Below are positions 53,074-60,482 of a stretch of DNA of 64,000 nt, one piece after another. The translations under genes and the position numbers were made by a program. Each line of letters begins with the position of its first letter. Position 1 is the stretch's first letter. The notes under the pieces are model-generated. The model had not been told where the DNA came from and made no database searches. It worked only from the letters and a program-made list of their open reading frames with translations. Source of the DNA: a virus; the IMG/VR virus record IMGVR_UViG_3300023083_000001, positions 140,199-204,198 of that record; one strand, written 5' to 3'.

Positions 53074-53109
53074 AGGGAGTCTGTGACTCCCTGTAGTCGG
53101 ATTTTCTTT
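53074..53109 (+). terminator. Hairpin terminator with T-rich tail
   Basis: AGGGAGT (53074-53080) pairs with ACTCCCT (53086-53092), followed by a TTTTCTTTTG tail. Confidence 0.7.
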
Positions 53110-53226
53110 TGTAGCTTATAGATTCATCGTCGAAAGGACGAACGAGGCGTCTACATGCACTACAGGAGCTTACGACCGTATTTACTTACAAAATGGCCTA
53201 ATCATGTACAGAGGTTGAGGTCAACT

Positions 53227-53595
53227 ATGCAAGACACCCCATTCTACATCGTGGACATATCGGAGTTGATTAACCGAGTGTCCCGAGGTGACCGGTTCCC
53301 ACCGGCGATATACGAAACGTGGATAGCTAATAAGTACACTAAAAACTGGGGTGTTCCATGTGTCAGTACCACGTTACTGGACATGGACCCAACGAGCATA
53401 AGAACGTTCTCGGGTAACCGGGAGCAAATTGTAATGAACGCACAAGAGCAAGGCGTGAATCCGATAGACTTTCTACCGGCACCTGATCAATTGTGGCATG
53501 ATGAACGCGGCATATGGCTGCTTGTAAAAGATAGCTATCTGCTGATGGGAGACGGCCGTGCAATTAAGAAACTGTGGCGAAATCTGTATTCTTGA
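53227..53595 (+). CDS. Array protein 1 (diverged small family), about 122 aa
   Basis: First of ten overlapping small genes. The start could be ATG 53155 (GAGG upstream) or ATG 53227 (MQDTPFYIVDISEL, GAGGT upstream). The latter fits the family layout: a first strand ending in IVDIS, a polar middle with a Pro-rich bend, then a C-terminal strand pair (GIWLLVKDSYLLMGDG). It overlaps the next gene. Function unknown. Confidence 0.6.
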   Translation: MQDTPFYIVDISELINRVSRGDRFPPAIYETWIANKYTKNWGVPCVSTTLLDMDPTSIRTFSGNREQIVMNAQEQGVNPIDFLPAPDQLWHDERGIWLLVKDSYLLMGDGRAIKKLWRNLYS

Positions 53596-54010
53596 TACTA
53601 ATGAGATCGTTGCTTCAGCATTCAGGGATCTGAAGAAGCATAATGAACATCTGGACCGAGCGGACCGGGAACATCTGACAAACGTGATCGCCGATATCTT
53701 TGACGACCACATCACCGTCAACATGTACTGGACCAAGACAGGGACTCATCCAGATGCGGACCGTTATCTTGATAAGCTTGAAAAACTCATCAAGAAGCAT
53801 CCAAGGTCTTACGAACTGATTGAAGATATCCGCGACAAGATCGACGAGTTATTGATGAACGTGGTGAGGCTGCCGACTTGGCATGAAATACACGTCAGAA
53901 TCCGGGGGTCCAATATCCAGTTGGAGTTGGGTCAAGATTACCGAATTACCGACTGGATGAAAACCCATGCTAAGGAATACCGCATCGCCGCTGAAATTCG
54001 AGACTGGTAG
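53558..54010 (+). CDS. Array protein 2, 150 aa
   Basis: ATG 53558 lies inside the end of protein 1 (38-base overlap). Layout: strand ICILDTNEI, long charged helices (HNEHLDRADREHLTNVIADIFDDH; DRYLDKLEKLIKKHPRSYELIEDI), then a strand pair HEIHVRIRGSNIQLELGQ. This is the same order as its neighbours. It overlaps protein 3 by 44 bases. No match to a known domain. Confidence 0.6.
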   Translation: MQLRNCGEICILDTNEIVASAFRDLKKHNEHLDRADREHLTNVIADIFDDHITVNMYWTKTGTHPDADRYLDKLEKLIKKHPRSYELIEDIRDKIDELLMNVVRLPTWHEIHVRIRGSNIQLELGQDYRITDWMKTHAKEYRIAAEIRDW

Positions 54011-54506
54011 TACCTTGTTGTTGGACATCACCGAATTCCTGACGCGATTCCGAAAGCAGATGGAAGAAGATGAGTGGGATGAGTTCAAACTCATTTGGAG
54101 GTCCAGAGAGATACTGCTCGAGTTCGCCCGTAACCTGTACTCCAGAGAAGAATCGATCTACGGCACTGCCAAGAACATCGCGGGTAGTCGTAAGTGTTTT
54201 CTTAACTGGTTGTGTTTGGGGAGCGAGTTGGACTTTGCAGTGCGTGAACATCTGTTGGATAACGCACCGGAAGGTTCGGTCGTGACAGAGATTGATCTGG
54301 TCTTTGACAAACCCCACCTACTCATTAGACATCATGTCCCGAGAACTGAAGATGAACCAGGATTTGAAAGATATATTGAAAGATGCCGTCGGGAAGGGGA
54401 AACTATCCATCCAGAAGTCGACAAGCAATTGCGCTTCTTCCGATCTCTTGGATCGCCCGGAGCATTCGTACTTGATCGTCGACGTTACCGGTCTCCAATT
54501 GACTAA
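53967..54506 (+). CDS. Array protein 3, 179 aa
   Basis: ATG 53967 inside protein 2. Strand TLLLDITEFL, then acidic helices (RKQMEEDEWDEFKLIWRSREILLEFARNLYSREE), and a C-terminal strand pair (VVTEIDLVFDKPHLLIRHHV). After that a charged tail of about 60 residues overlaps the start of protein 4, which may mean the true stop of the domain is earlier. Function unknown. Confidence 0.55.
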   Translation: MLRNTASPLKFETGSTLLLDITEFLTRFRKQMEEDEWDEFKLIWRSREILLEFARNLYSREESIYGTAKNIAGSRKCFLNWLCLGSELDFAVREHLLDNAPEGSVVTEIDLVFDKPHLLIRHHVPRTEDEPGFERYIERCRREGETIHPEVDKQLRFFRSLGSPGAFVLDRRRYRSPID

Positions 54507-54792
54507 GGTCAGCGATGAAGTGTTGGTTGATCAGGGGGTTATTCTCAGAGCAGCCTTGTTGTACGAGTTTTACGATGTTGATACAGAGTGGAAGGCGTTG
54601 TGCGCCAAGACGCCTCCAGATTGTGATGAGATGTTCGATGTGGAAGAAACACTGAACACCTGGTTCTCCAATCAGATAGAAGGTATCAGTCTGCGGTTTG
54701 AGTTCATTACCGCGATGAGGCCTTACTATCCATCGGATGTTGTGGTGATGGGTGACTTTGTATTAATCGAAATGACTGAAGGCGAAGACTGA
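54334..54792 (+). CDS. Array protein 4, about 152 aa
   Basis: Start uncertain: ATG 54334, or ATG 54352 with a weak GAGA. The overlap with protein 3 is about 170 bases at most. Strand HSYLIVDVTGLQL, then a helix (LRAALLYEFYDVDTEWKALCA) and a strand pair (SLRFEFITAMRPYYPSDVVVMGDFVLIEM). The same strand-helix-strand layout is kept. The acidic end (TEGED) precedes a GAGGTG ribosome site for the next gene. Confidence 0.55.
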   Translation: MSRELKMNQDLKDILKDAVGKGKLSIQKSTSNCASSDLLDRPEHSYLIVDVTGLQLTKVSDEVLVDQGVILRAALLYEFYDVDTEWKALCAKTPPDCDEMFDVEETLNTWFSNQIEGISLRFEFITAMRPYYPSDVVVMGDFVLIEMTEGED

Positions 54793-54800
54793 GGTGTTTG

Positions 54801-55259
54801 ATGAGTCGTGATGACGATACTGTCGATTTATATACACCGGCTCATCCACGATTACCTTTACGGGTAGGCGGTCGAGAACCGGTGTTGATGAGGATCGATA
54901 CTGAGATAGCCGTTGCAGTGCAGAGTCTGACCGACTACTTCGATATATCGAAACACAACAACGTAATAGAAGGAACATTCAGTATCCTCCTGATAGCTTT
55001 GTTGCTTGAGCAAAGTGACGATGCGGTGGATGCGTTTGAAAGGATTATTACGCAGAATAGAGTCAAACCCAGGATGGACGCTGACAAACTCTGGGGTGAA
55101 TTCATGACCCTGATCTCGTTTTTCATCGATGTGTATGAAAACGATACGGTGTTGTTGGAAGAGCTGGAGATTTTATTACCCAGCGAAGTGCGTATTTTCC
55201 CTGAAGAAATATTTCAAGTCCGCTGGTCCAAAGGCGGCGACTACTTACTGATACAATAG
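54801..55259 (+). CDS. Array protein 5, about 152 aa
   Basis: ATG 54801 with GAGGTG upstream, 8 bases after protein 4. Strand PVLMRIDTEI, helices (TDYFDISKHNNVIEGTFSILLIALLLEQSDD; DKLWGEFMTLISFFIDVYENDTVLLEELE), then EVRIFPEEIFQVRWSKGGDYLLIQ. The GGDYLLI end is nearly GDFVLIE in protein 4. Function unknown. Confidence 0.6.
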   Translation: MSRDDDTVDLYTPAHPRLPLRVGGREPVLMRIDTEIAVAVQSLTDYFDISKHNNVIEGTFSILLIALLLEQSDDAVDAFERIITQNRVKPRMDADKLWGEFMTLISFFIDVYENDTVLLEELEILLPSEVRIFPEEIFQVRWSKGGDYLLIQ

Positions 55260-55267
55260 GAGGCGGT

Positions 55268-55681
55268 GTGAACAACCCACAGCTATTCATCGTCCCCATC
55301 GATAGACAGATGGTGGTGAGTCTTGGAACTGTCTGCAATCACCTACATTCTACTCACGACCTGTCGTTCGAATCTCTGGACAGTATCCAACATGCGTTCA
55401 TCGTAGCGTTGGCTGAATACTGGATCATGAGTGATTGGACAGGTCTGGAGTTCTTCCTTGAGTGTCTCAAGGAGTTGGAAGACGGGATGCTTAAAAGTCT
55501 GTGCGAAGTAATGATCAGACAGATGGCCGATGGCGATGTCCGGTACTACCCAAGGATGCGCGATGGGATCTACTCTCTGAAAGATGAGACCAAGTACATC
55601 ACTCGTGGTTTTTACATCCAGGAAGGTAAAGTGGATGCTAGATCTCGCGCGCTGGCAGTTACGATTAGTTATGCAAAGTAA
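55268..55681 (+). CDS. Array protein 6, 137 aa
   Basis: GTG 55268 after AGGAGG (8-base gap from protein 5). Strand QLFIVPIDRQMVV, two acidic helices (FESLDSIQHAFIVALAEYWIM; LEFFLECLKELEDGMLKSLCEVMIRQM), then a strand-rich end (GDVRYYPRMRDGIYSLKDET; GFYIQEGKVDA). The middle is the clearest example of the shared helical block. Function unknown. Confidence 0.6.
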   Translation: MNNPQLFIVPIDRQMVVSLGTVCNHLHSTHDLSFESLDSIQHAFIVALAEYWIMSDWTGLEFFLECLKELEDGMLKSLCEVMIRQMADGDVRYYPRMRDGIYSLKDETKYITRGFYIQEGKVDARSRALAVTISYAK

Positions 55682-55693
55682 TTCGAGGGCAAC

Positions 55694-56047
55694 ATGATTG
55701 AACATGAGCGCTATGTATTGTCGATCCAACCCTGCCATGGCGTTACTGATGACGCCATGGCGTCTATGCTGTCAAGCTGGGTAACGGGTACAGTTCACTC
55801 GCAACAATGGCTGACCCAAGATGCTATCCATGCGTTAATTACTAACCATCCGCTCAAAGGTTGTGATATCGAGAAGATGGCAGTGAGCGTACTGGATGCA
55901 TTGGACGGTTGCGGTCTTTACAGTCACCTGCTGATGAAAGTCGAGGATTTGGATCTGGTGACCTGTCAAGTCAAAGGTAACCTGGCGTACCTGGAACTGG
56001 AGTGGAAGAAGCGAAATGAATCTGCCTATAGTTACCCAACAGCGTAG
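55694..56047 (+). CDS. Array protein 7, 117 aa
   Basis: ATG 55694 with GAGGG upstream. Strand RYVLSIQPC, helices (DAMASMLSSWVTG; IHALITNHPLKGCDIEKMAVSVLDALDG), then LLMKVEDLDLVTCQVKGNLAYLELEWKK. The same family layout, with the shortest linker. It overlaps protein 8 by 32 bases. Function unknown. Confidence 0.6.
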   Translation: MIEHERYVLSIQPCHGVTDDAMASMLSSWVTGTVHSQQWLTQDAIHALITNHPLKGCDIEKMAVSVLDALDGCGLYSHLLMKVEDLDLVTCQVKGNLAYLELEWKKRNESAYSYPTA

Positions 56048-56390
56048 AAAGCCGATCATCTTTTCGTTAAGAGATGATAAGCTCAATCGGTTCATCTCAA
56101 CGATTGATCTGGATAACCATCTTCGAATCCTGGCGGGAATGTTAGAGGACTTCGTTCCACTGTTCCCGTTCTCCACCTTCATGCTGGATTGGCCGCCATC
56201 CAAGATGTACCTCAAAGGGGCGGCTAAGGATTCCCCACTCAAAACCCTGTACGATGTTTTACAGGGACACTTATCCGAGAGTGGCTACCCAGTCACTGTA
56301 CTCAGCACCATGGTGGTCCTGCATCATGAACCGTTCGACACCACCCTCATCGAAGCCTCGAGTACAGCTCGAGTCTGTTCTCTGCACTAA
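56016..56390 (+). CDS. Array protein 8, 124 aa
   Basis: ATG 56016 inside protein 7, with GGAAGAAG upstream. Strand KPIIFSLRDDKLNRF, helix (TIDLDNHLRILAGMLEDFVPLFPF), a second helix (LKTLYDVLQGHLSESG) and a strand VTVLSTMVVLHHEPFD. It overlaps protein 9 by about 65 bases. Function unknown. Confidence 0.55.
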   Translation: MNLPIVTQQRRKPIIFSLRDDKLNRFISTIDLDNHLRILAGMLEDFVPLFPFSTFMLDWPPSKMYLKGAAKDSPLKTLYDVLQGHLSESGYPVTVLSTMVVLHHEPFDTTLIEASSTARVCSLH

Positions 56391-56757
56391 CTCCGAATAC
56401 GTCGTTATTGAAATCACCCGTGAAGTCAGGCGTTTCATCGACGCGGTTGATGGTTACGTGGAAGACCTCAGCTACAACATCGAAGGGATCATCAAAGCCT
56501 ACAACCATTACCGCCACAGGAAGACCAACATCCGTGACCTAGATGACCTGGTTCCTGAGCTGCTGCATTCAAGCTTCGTCAAGAACGTAGAAGATGCAGA
56601 GAAGATTGCCAGCATAGCGCTTTACACATTCTACCCAGATATTGCAGCTGCGATTGTAGCCCATGGGTATTCCGCTGGACTTATCCATATGGTGAAAGTT
56701 CACACAACCCGTGATACACGTATGTCAAGTTGCGTATTGCTGCTGAAAGTTATCTAA
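56326..56757 (+). CDS. Array protein 9, about 143 aa
   Basis: The start chosen is ATG 56326; the frame extends to 56254 but without a ribosome site, and the true start may be further in. Strand EYVVIEITREVRRF matches the opening of the other members. Helical middle (AYNHYRHRKTNIRDLDDLVPELLHSSFVKNVED; IASIALYTFYPDIAAAIVAHG) and a strand pair (LIHMVKVHTTRDTRMSSCVLLLKVI). Function unknown. Confidence 0.55.
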   Translation: MNRSTPPSSKPRVQLESVLCTNSEYVVIEITREVRRFIDAVDGYVEDLSYNIEGIIKAYNHYRHRKTNIRDLDDLVPELLHSSFVKNVEDAEKIASIALYTFYPDIAAAIVAHGYSAGLIHMVKVHTTRDTRMSSCVLLLKVI

Positions 56758-56766
56758 CCGGAGAAG

Positions 56767-57105
56767 ATGATGTCAAAACCATGTATCGTGGGTTACTGCC
56801 CCGAACTCTACGATGCTCTCCAGACGGTGGCGCATCAAGTACTCCCTTACGAACCAATTGACGAGTGGCCACCCCACGCTCGCCAATACAATGAAGAAGA
56901 CCGGGACAAGCTGATCCGTCAGTTACTCCTAGGTCTTACAGATTCCGAAAAGTGTGACAGGGAACTGGAACACTACATCAACGTCCTCTTCGAGTCGATC
57001 AGCGATGATACCTTGAGGGGGTTGATCGAATTTGGCGCCATCGAGAAACTGATCATCAACGATCGCGGCTATTATTTGGCCGTTGAAGGGGTAAGCTTTT
57101 TATGA
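56767..57105 (+). CDS. Array protein 10, 112 aa
   Basis: ATG 56767 (or 56770) after GGAGAAG, 9 bases from protein 9. Strand KPCIVGYCPEL, helices (YNEEDRDKLIRQLLLGLTDSEKCDRELEHYINVLFESI), then a strand pair (AIEKLIINDRGYYLAVEGVSF). The stop overlaps the next ATG. The last member of the array. Function unknown. Confidence 0.6.
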   Translation: MMSKPCIVGYCPELYDALQTVAHQVLPYEPIDEWPPHARQYNEEDRDKLIRQLLLGLTDSEKCDRELEHYINVLFESISDDTLRGLIEFGAIEKLIINDRGYYLAVEGVSFL

Positions 57106-57494
57106 AACTCATTTCCACCAACATCGGCAAGACGATGACGTTCCAAACGTTTTCAGGTATCAAGTACAGCAACCAGAAATTGGTCGCTCTGCTTGACGCC
57201 ACGACGGTTGAAGCGTTAGGTCAGGATCCTATCGCAGGTCATATCCAAAACCTGCCGTACATGAAGGATCCAAAGCCGGGTGCCTACACCGATTACCTGT
57301 ACGCCAAGTTCACTGACGCTGACGGTACTCCTCTGTACCTCGGCATCCCGTGGACGGATGAAGATTCCATTGTTCAGAACACTACGCCCAACTACGTCAT
57401 CACGTTGGTCGGTCCTGAACAAGCGCAGGTTGACTCGTTGAAGTCCATGATGATCGCCAATGGCATCGAGAACTTCACGATCAAAGCCGTATGA
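57102..57494 (+). CDS. Hypothetical protein, 130 aa
   Basis: ATG 57102 overlaps the array's last stop (ATGA). Unlike the array it is strand-rich with turn residues (SGIKYSNQKLVALLDATT; NYVITLVGPEQAQVDSLKSMM), has no acidic helical block and uses preferred codons, so I treat it as separate. It ends at a terminator with a T-tract. Function unknown. Confidence 0.65.
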   Translation: MKLISTNIGKTMTFQTFSGIKYSNQKLVALLDATTVEALGQDPIAGHIQNLPYMKDPKPGAYTDYLYAKFTDADGTPLYLGIPWTDEDSIVQNTTPNYVITLVGPEQAQVDSLKSMMIANGIENFTIKAV

Positions 57495-57503
57495 CATACA
57501 GCT

Positions 57504-57560
57504 CACATCCCGCCTATTACAGGTCAGGGATGTGGGTCGTTATGCCCTACTGTTTTTTTT
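57504..57560 (+). terminator. Hairpin terminator with long loop and T-tract
   Basis: CACATCCC (57504-57511) pairs with GGGATGTG (57527-57534), then TTATGCCCTACTG and eight T. Confidence 0.75.
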
Positions 57561-57612
57561 GTTAACGATACGCCTACTGGTACATGAGACACATCCCTCG
57601 AGGAATCTGTAA

Positions 57613-59775
57613 ATGGCCGCATTGACTAACCCATTCCTTCTTCCGGTTGAGCAGTATCAACGGGACATCGATATCAAGAAAGGTTATCTCCAACAAGTTG
57701 CTAAGTATCTGTCCTGCGCGCTGAAGAAGCCGTACAAGCAATGTCTGGAGTTTGTACTCAACGAAGTGAAGGACCGCAACAGCGAGTTCCGCTTCCGTGA
57801 TCCAAAGATGTTGCAGTTGATCCGCAAAGGGGTTGGTGAGCGAGTTCAGGACGAAACTACCTTTCTGGATTACGTTGACGCTATTATCGACACCGGTCGT
57901 ATTGTTTCCCCCTCGCTTGTGGTCTACGAGCGTCCTGAGGTTGAGAAGTCTGTAACCGCTGAATGGCAAGATGAGAACATCAAAGCTCGTAAGCGTTCAA
58001 AGACTGCAATGTTTGAATTGAAACAACTCGGCGAATTGATGAAGTCGGCTTTGGCTGACTATGACCAGAACGCCCGTAAGATCCGTATCAACTCCGTGTC
58101 GGGTATGCGCGGCTTTGAAGGTAACCCACTGTTTCTGGCATCGGGTCACTCCAGCCTGACATCGATGTGTCGTGCTGCTGCTGGGTACGGTAACGGTACG
58201 GTTGAGCGTTTCCTGGCAGGCAGTCGTCATTATCACACGCCAGAGATTGCCAAAGCTAACATCATGGCCATGATCACCATCGAAGACAAAGCTCGTTTCC
58301 TGGCTGTGATCTCCCGCTACAACCTGGTGTATCCAACAGTTGAAGATGTGGTTTCGATGATCCGTCGGTCTACCGACCTGTACTGGGAAACTCCAGACGA
58401 GATGGATCTGATCGAAGAGATGGTCAAAGGCATGGATCAACTGGAACGGGCTATCGTCTGTTATTCAGGCGACATGTTCCACTTGGCTAAACTCAATCCA
58501 GAGATTGTGCGCGAGTTGTTTGGCGAGATGATTGCCATCAACATCGAAGACATGGATGACGTGGACACTGCGGCTATCCTCAAAGGTCTGGACAGTACAG
58601 AGAAAGCGTACATCAACGCCCTGTGTGCTAACGTGCTTAAAGGTACGACCCTCAAACAAGTCCAGGCAAACAATCCAGCGGGCTGGCAGACGATCGGCAA
58701 GACAGCCCAACGCTTTATATGGGCCTGTCAGAAGTATCATCAGCTAATCAATACACTGTTCGCTCCGATGCACTTGCCGCCCACTGTGGCGTCTTTGAGA
58801 AGCATCCAGCGCCGTGTCTGTCTGGCAGCTGATACTGACTCCTCTATCTTCACTACTGAGTATTGGGTGGAGTGGTACACCGGACATCTGAAACGCGGAG
58901 AAGTCGAAGACCGCATTTGGTATCTGGCGACTTACATGGTTTGTCAGTGCATTGCTCACTCACTCGCCATGTTGTCTGCTAACGTTGGTGTTGAGCGTTC
59001 ACAGATCTTCCGTCTGGCCATGAAGAACGAGTATGCGTTCCCGCAGTTCGCACTCACCAACTTGGCTAAGCACTACTATTCTACCATGTCGATGCGTGAA
59101 GGTAACGTATACGACGAGTTGGAGTTGGAGATCAAAGGTGTGGAGCTACGTGGGTCAACGGTACCTAAGCACATCTTGAAAGCTGCCGAAGACCTGATGC
59201 GCAATACTTTGCACGCTATTGACCGGGGTGAGAAACTCAACGCCGGCAAGGTATTGGCATTGGTAGCAAGTTATGAATTGGACACGGTGAAGTCGATCAA
59301 GCGCGGGGAATACACTTACCTGCGCAGTGCTCAGATCAAACCTGACAGTCCGAAGATGCCGTACCACGAACTGTGGCAGGATGTGTTTGGTCCTAAATAC
59401 GGCATGAGTATCAACCCACCGTACCCATGTGTGAAAGTCACTACTGAACTGGGCAACAAAACCCAACTCAAGGAATGGCTGGACAACATGGAAGATAAAG
59501 AGCTGGCTGGCCGTATGGCAGCATGGCTCATCAAGTACAACCGTAAGGACCTGCCAACTGTCTTCTTGCCAACCATGGCGATCAAAGGCAAAGGTCTTCC
59601 TCTGGAGATTCAAGATGCTGCGAATGTTCGTAAACTGGCCTACCAGATCAACTCCGGTTTCTATCGCATCCTCGAATCCATGGGTCTACACATCGTCGAC
59701 CGCAACAACTATCGACTGGTGTATGACTTTCTAAGACTCGACGATTCGGTCGATGCACCGGAGGTGGTTGTATGA
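57613..59775 (+). CDS. DNA polymerase, family-B-like, C-terminal (motif B/C) part
   Basis: 720 aa, ATG 57613 with GAGGAA upstream. Motif C is AADTDSSIFTTEYW, with D407-T-D409-S. Motif B is KIRINSVSG (156-164), like KxxxNSxYG. Further on, MKNEYAFPQFALTNLAKHYY stands in the place of the KxY/thumb region. No motif A (DxxSLYPS) and no 3'-5' exonuclease acids occur in the 155 residues before motif B, and motifs B and C are about 245 residues apart, far more than the usual 50-80. So this is probably one part of a split enzyme, the rest being encoded elsewhere. It replicates the genome inside the phage nucleus. It follows the small-gene array and ends in ATGA with the next gene. Confidence 0.75.
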   Translation: MAALTNPFLLPVEQYQRDIDIKKGYLQQVAKYLSCALKKPYKQCLEFVLNEVKDRNSEFRFRDPKMLQLIRKGVGERVQDETTFLDYVDAIIDTGRIVSPSLVVYERPEVEKSVTAEWQDENIKARKRSKTAMFELKQLGELMKSALADYDQNARKIRINSVSGMRGFEGNPLFLASGHSSLTSMCRAAAGYGNGTVERFLAGSRHYHTPEIAKANIMAMITIEDKARFLAVISRYNLVYPTVEDVVSMIRRSTDLYWETPDEMDLIEEMVKGMDQLERAIVCYSGDMFHLAKLNPEIVRELFGEMIAINIEDMDDVDTAAILKGLDSTEKAYINALCANVLKGTTLKQVQANNPAGWQTIGKTAQRFIWACQKYHQLINTLFAPMHLPPTVASLRSIQRRVCLAADTDSSIFTTEYWVEWYTGHLKRGEVEDRIWYLATYMVCQCIAHSLAMLSANVGVERSQIFRLAMKNEYAFPQFALTNLAKHYYSTMSMREGNVYDELELEIKGVELRGSTVPKHILKAAEDLMRNTLHAIDRGEKLNAGKVLALVASYELDTVKSIKRGEYTYLRSAQIKPDSPKMPYHELWQDVFGPKYGMSINPPYPCVKVTTELGNKTQLKEWLDNMEDKELAGRMAAWLIKYNRKDLPTVFLPTMAIKGKGLPLEIQDAANVRKLAYQINSGFYRILESMGLHIVDRNNYRLVYDFLRLDDSVDAPEVVV

Positions 59776-59996
59776 AAATGCCGACTCACCATGATAGAAC
59801 GTTCTGGCAGTGGTTGTTGCGTAAACCGGCAGTTCGTATTGAACGCCGACCTTTACCAGCCACTGCCCCACTTGGCCCAGCCCCTGCACCGGAGTGCTCC
59901 AATGTCAGAAGAACAAGTTGTACCTGCATCACAGTTTCGATTAATTGCCACGTTTGCACCGATCGACGGTGTAGTTCAGGCGATCTTCGAAGCTGA
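59772..59996 (+). CDS. Possible small Pro/Arg-rich protein, 74 aa
   Basis: ATG 59772 overlaps the polymerase stop (ATGA) and has a strong GGAGGTGG upstream, so initiation here is likely. The first 40 residues look coding (FWQWLLRKPAVRIERRPLPAT). The last third overlaps the next gene out of frame and is Cys/Arg-rich, so the product may be shorter in effect or only a leader for coupling. Function unknown. Confidence 0.4.
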   Translation: MKMPTHHDRTFWQWLLRKPAVRIERRPLPATAPLGPAPAPECSNVRRTSCTCITVSINCHVCTDRRCSSGDLRS

Positions 59997-60444
59997 CGAT
60001 AACGATCAGCGTAAGTTGCTGGACGCTGCGTATCGCTACATGACGTCCATGCCTGATCTGGTGTTGAACAAGATCTACATCACCAACCTTAACAACGATC
60101 GTACGTTCAACGATCGACATGAAGCATTGCGCCAAACCCTGAGCTTCTGGGGTAAAGACACCCATGCAGGAATCGAATTGGATCCTGTTGACCCTGATCC
60201 GCTAGGAACCGCGCAGCGCATTATGGGGGTTATGAAAGAGGGTATCGTTGTATCAGATCCGCTTGGCGCGTTGGCTGAAGCGATATCTGAGGGAGAACGC
60301 ACTCCACTCGATTATCCGATACTTCTCATGCGGGGTAACAAAATGGGCGCTCAAGAGATTGCCGAGCAGCGCTCAACCCGTCTTCGCGGTGCAGACACAG
60401 GAATCCCTCAGATCGACGAGGCTGGGTTCTTGCCAAAAGAGTAA
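59902..60444 (+). CDS. Hypothetical protein, 180 aa
   Basis: ATG 59902 (MSEEQVVPASQF), 7 bases after GGAG; longer starts upstream give a Cys/Pro-rich leader that looks out of frame. Alpha/beta, with acidic helices (DNDQRKLLDAAYRYMTS; TAQRIMGVMKEGIVV). The C-terminus is polar (GAQEIAEQRSTRLRGADTGIP), and the last residues are acidic. It follows the polymerase, so a replication-linked role is possible. A hairpin terminator separates it from a convergent gene. Confidence 0.65.
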   Translation: MSEEQVVPASQFRLIATFAPIDGVVQAIFEADDNDQRKLLDAAYRYMTSMPDLVLNKIYITNLNNDRTFNDRHEALRQTLSFWGKDTHAGIELDPVDPDPLGTAQRIMGVMKEGIVVSDPLGALAEAISEGERTPLDYPILLMRGNKMGAQEIAEQRSTRLRGADTGIPQIDEAGFLPKE

Positions 60445-60453
60445 ACGGCATAC

Positions 60454-60482
60454 AGGGCGGGTTTCCCCGCCCTGGCTTTATG
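60454..60482. terminator. Bidirectional GC hairpin ending CTTTATG
   Basis: AGGGCGGG (60454-60461) pairs with CCCGCCCT (60466-60473) around TTTC, then GGCTTTATG. It lies between convergent genes. Confidence 0.8.
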
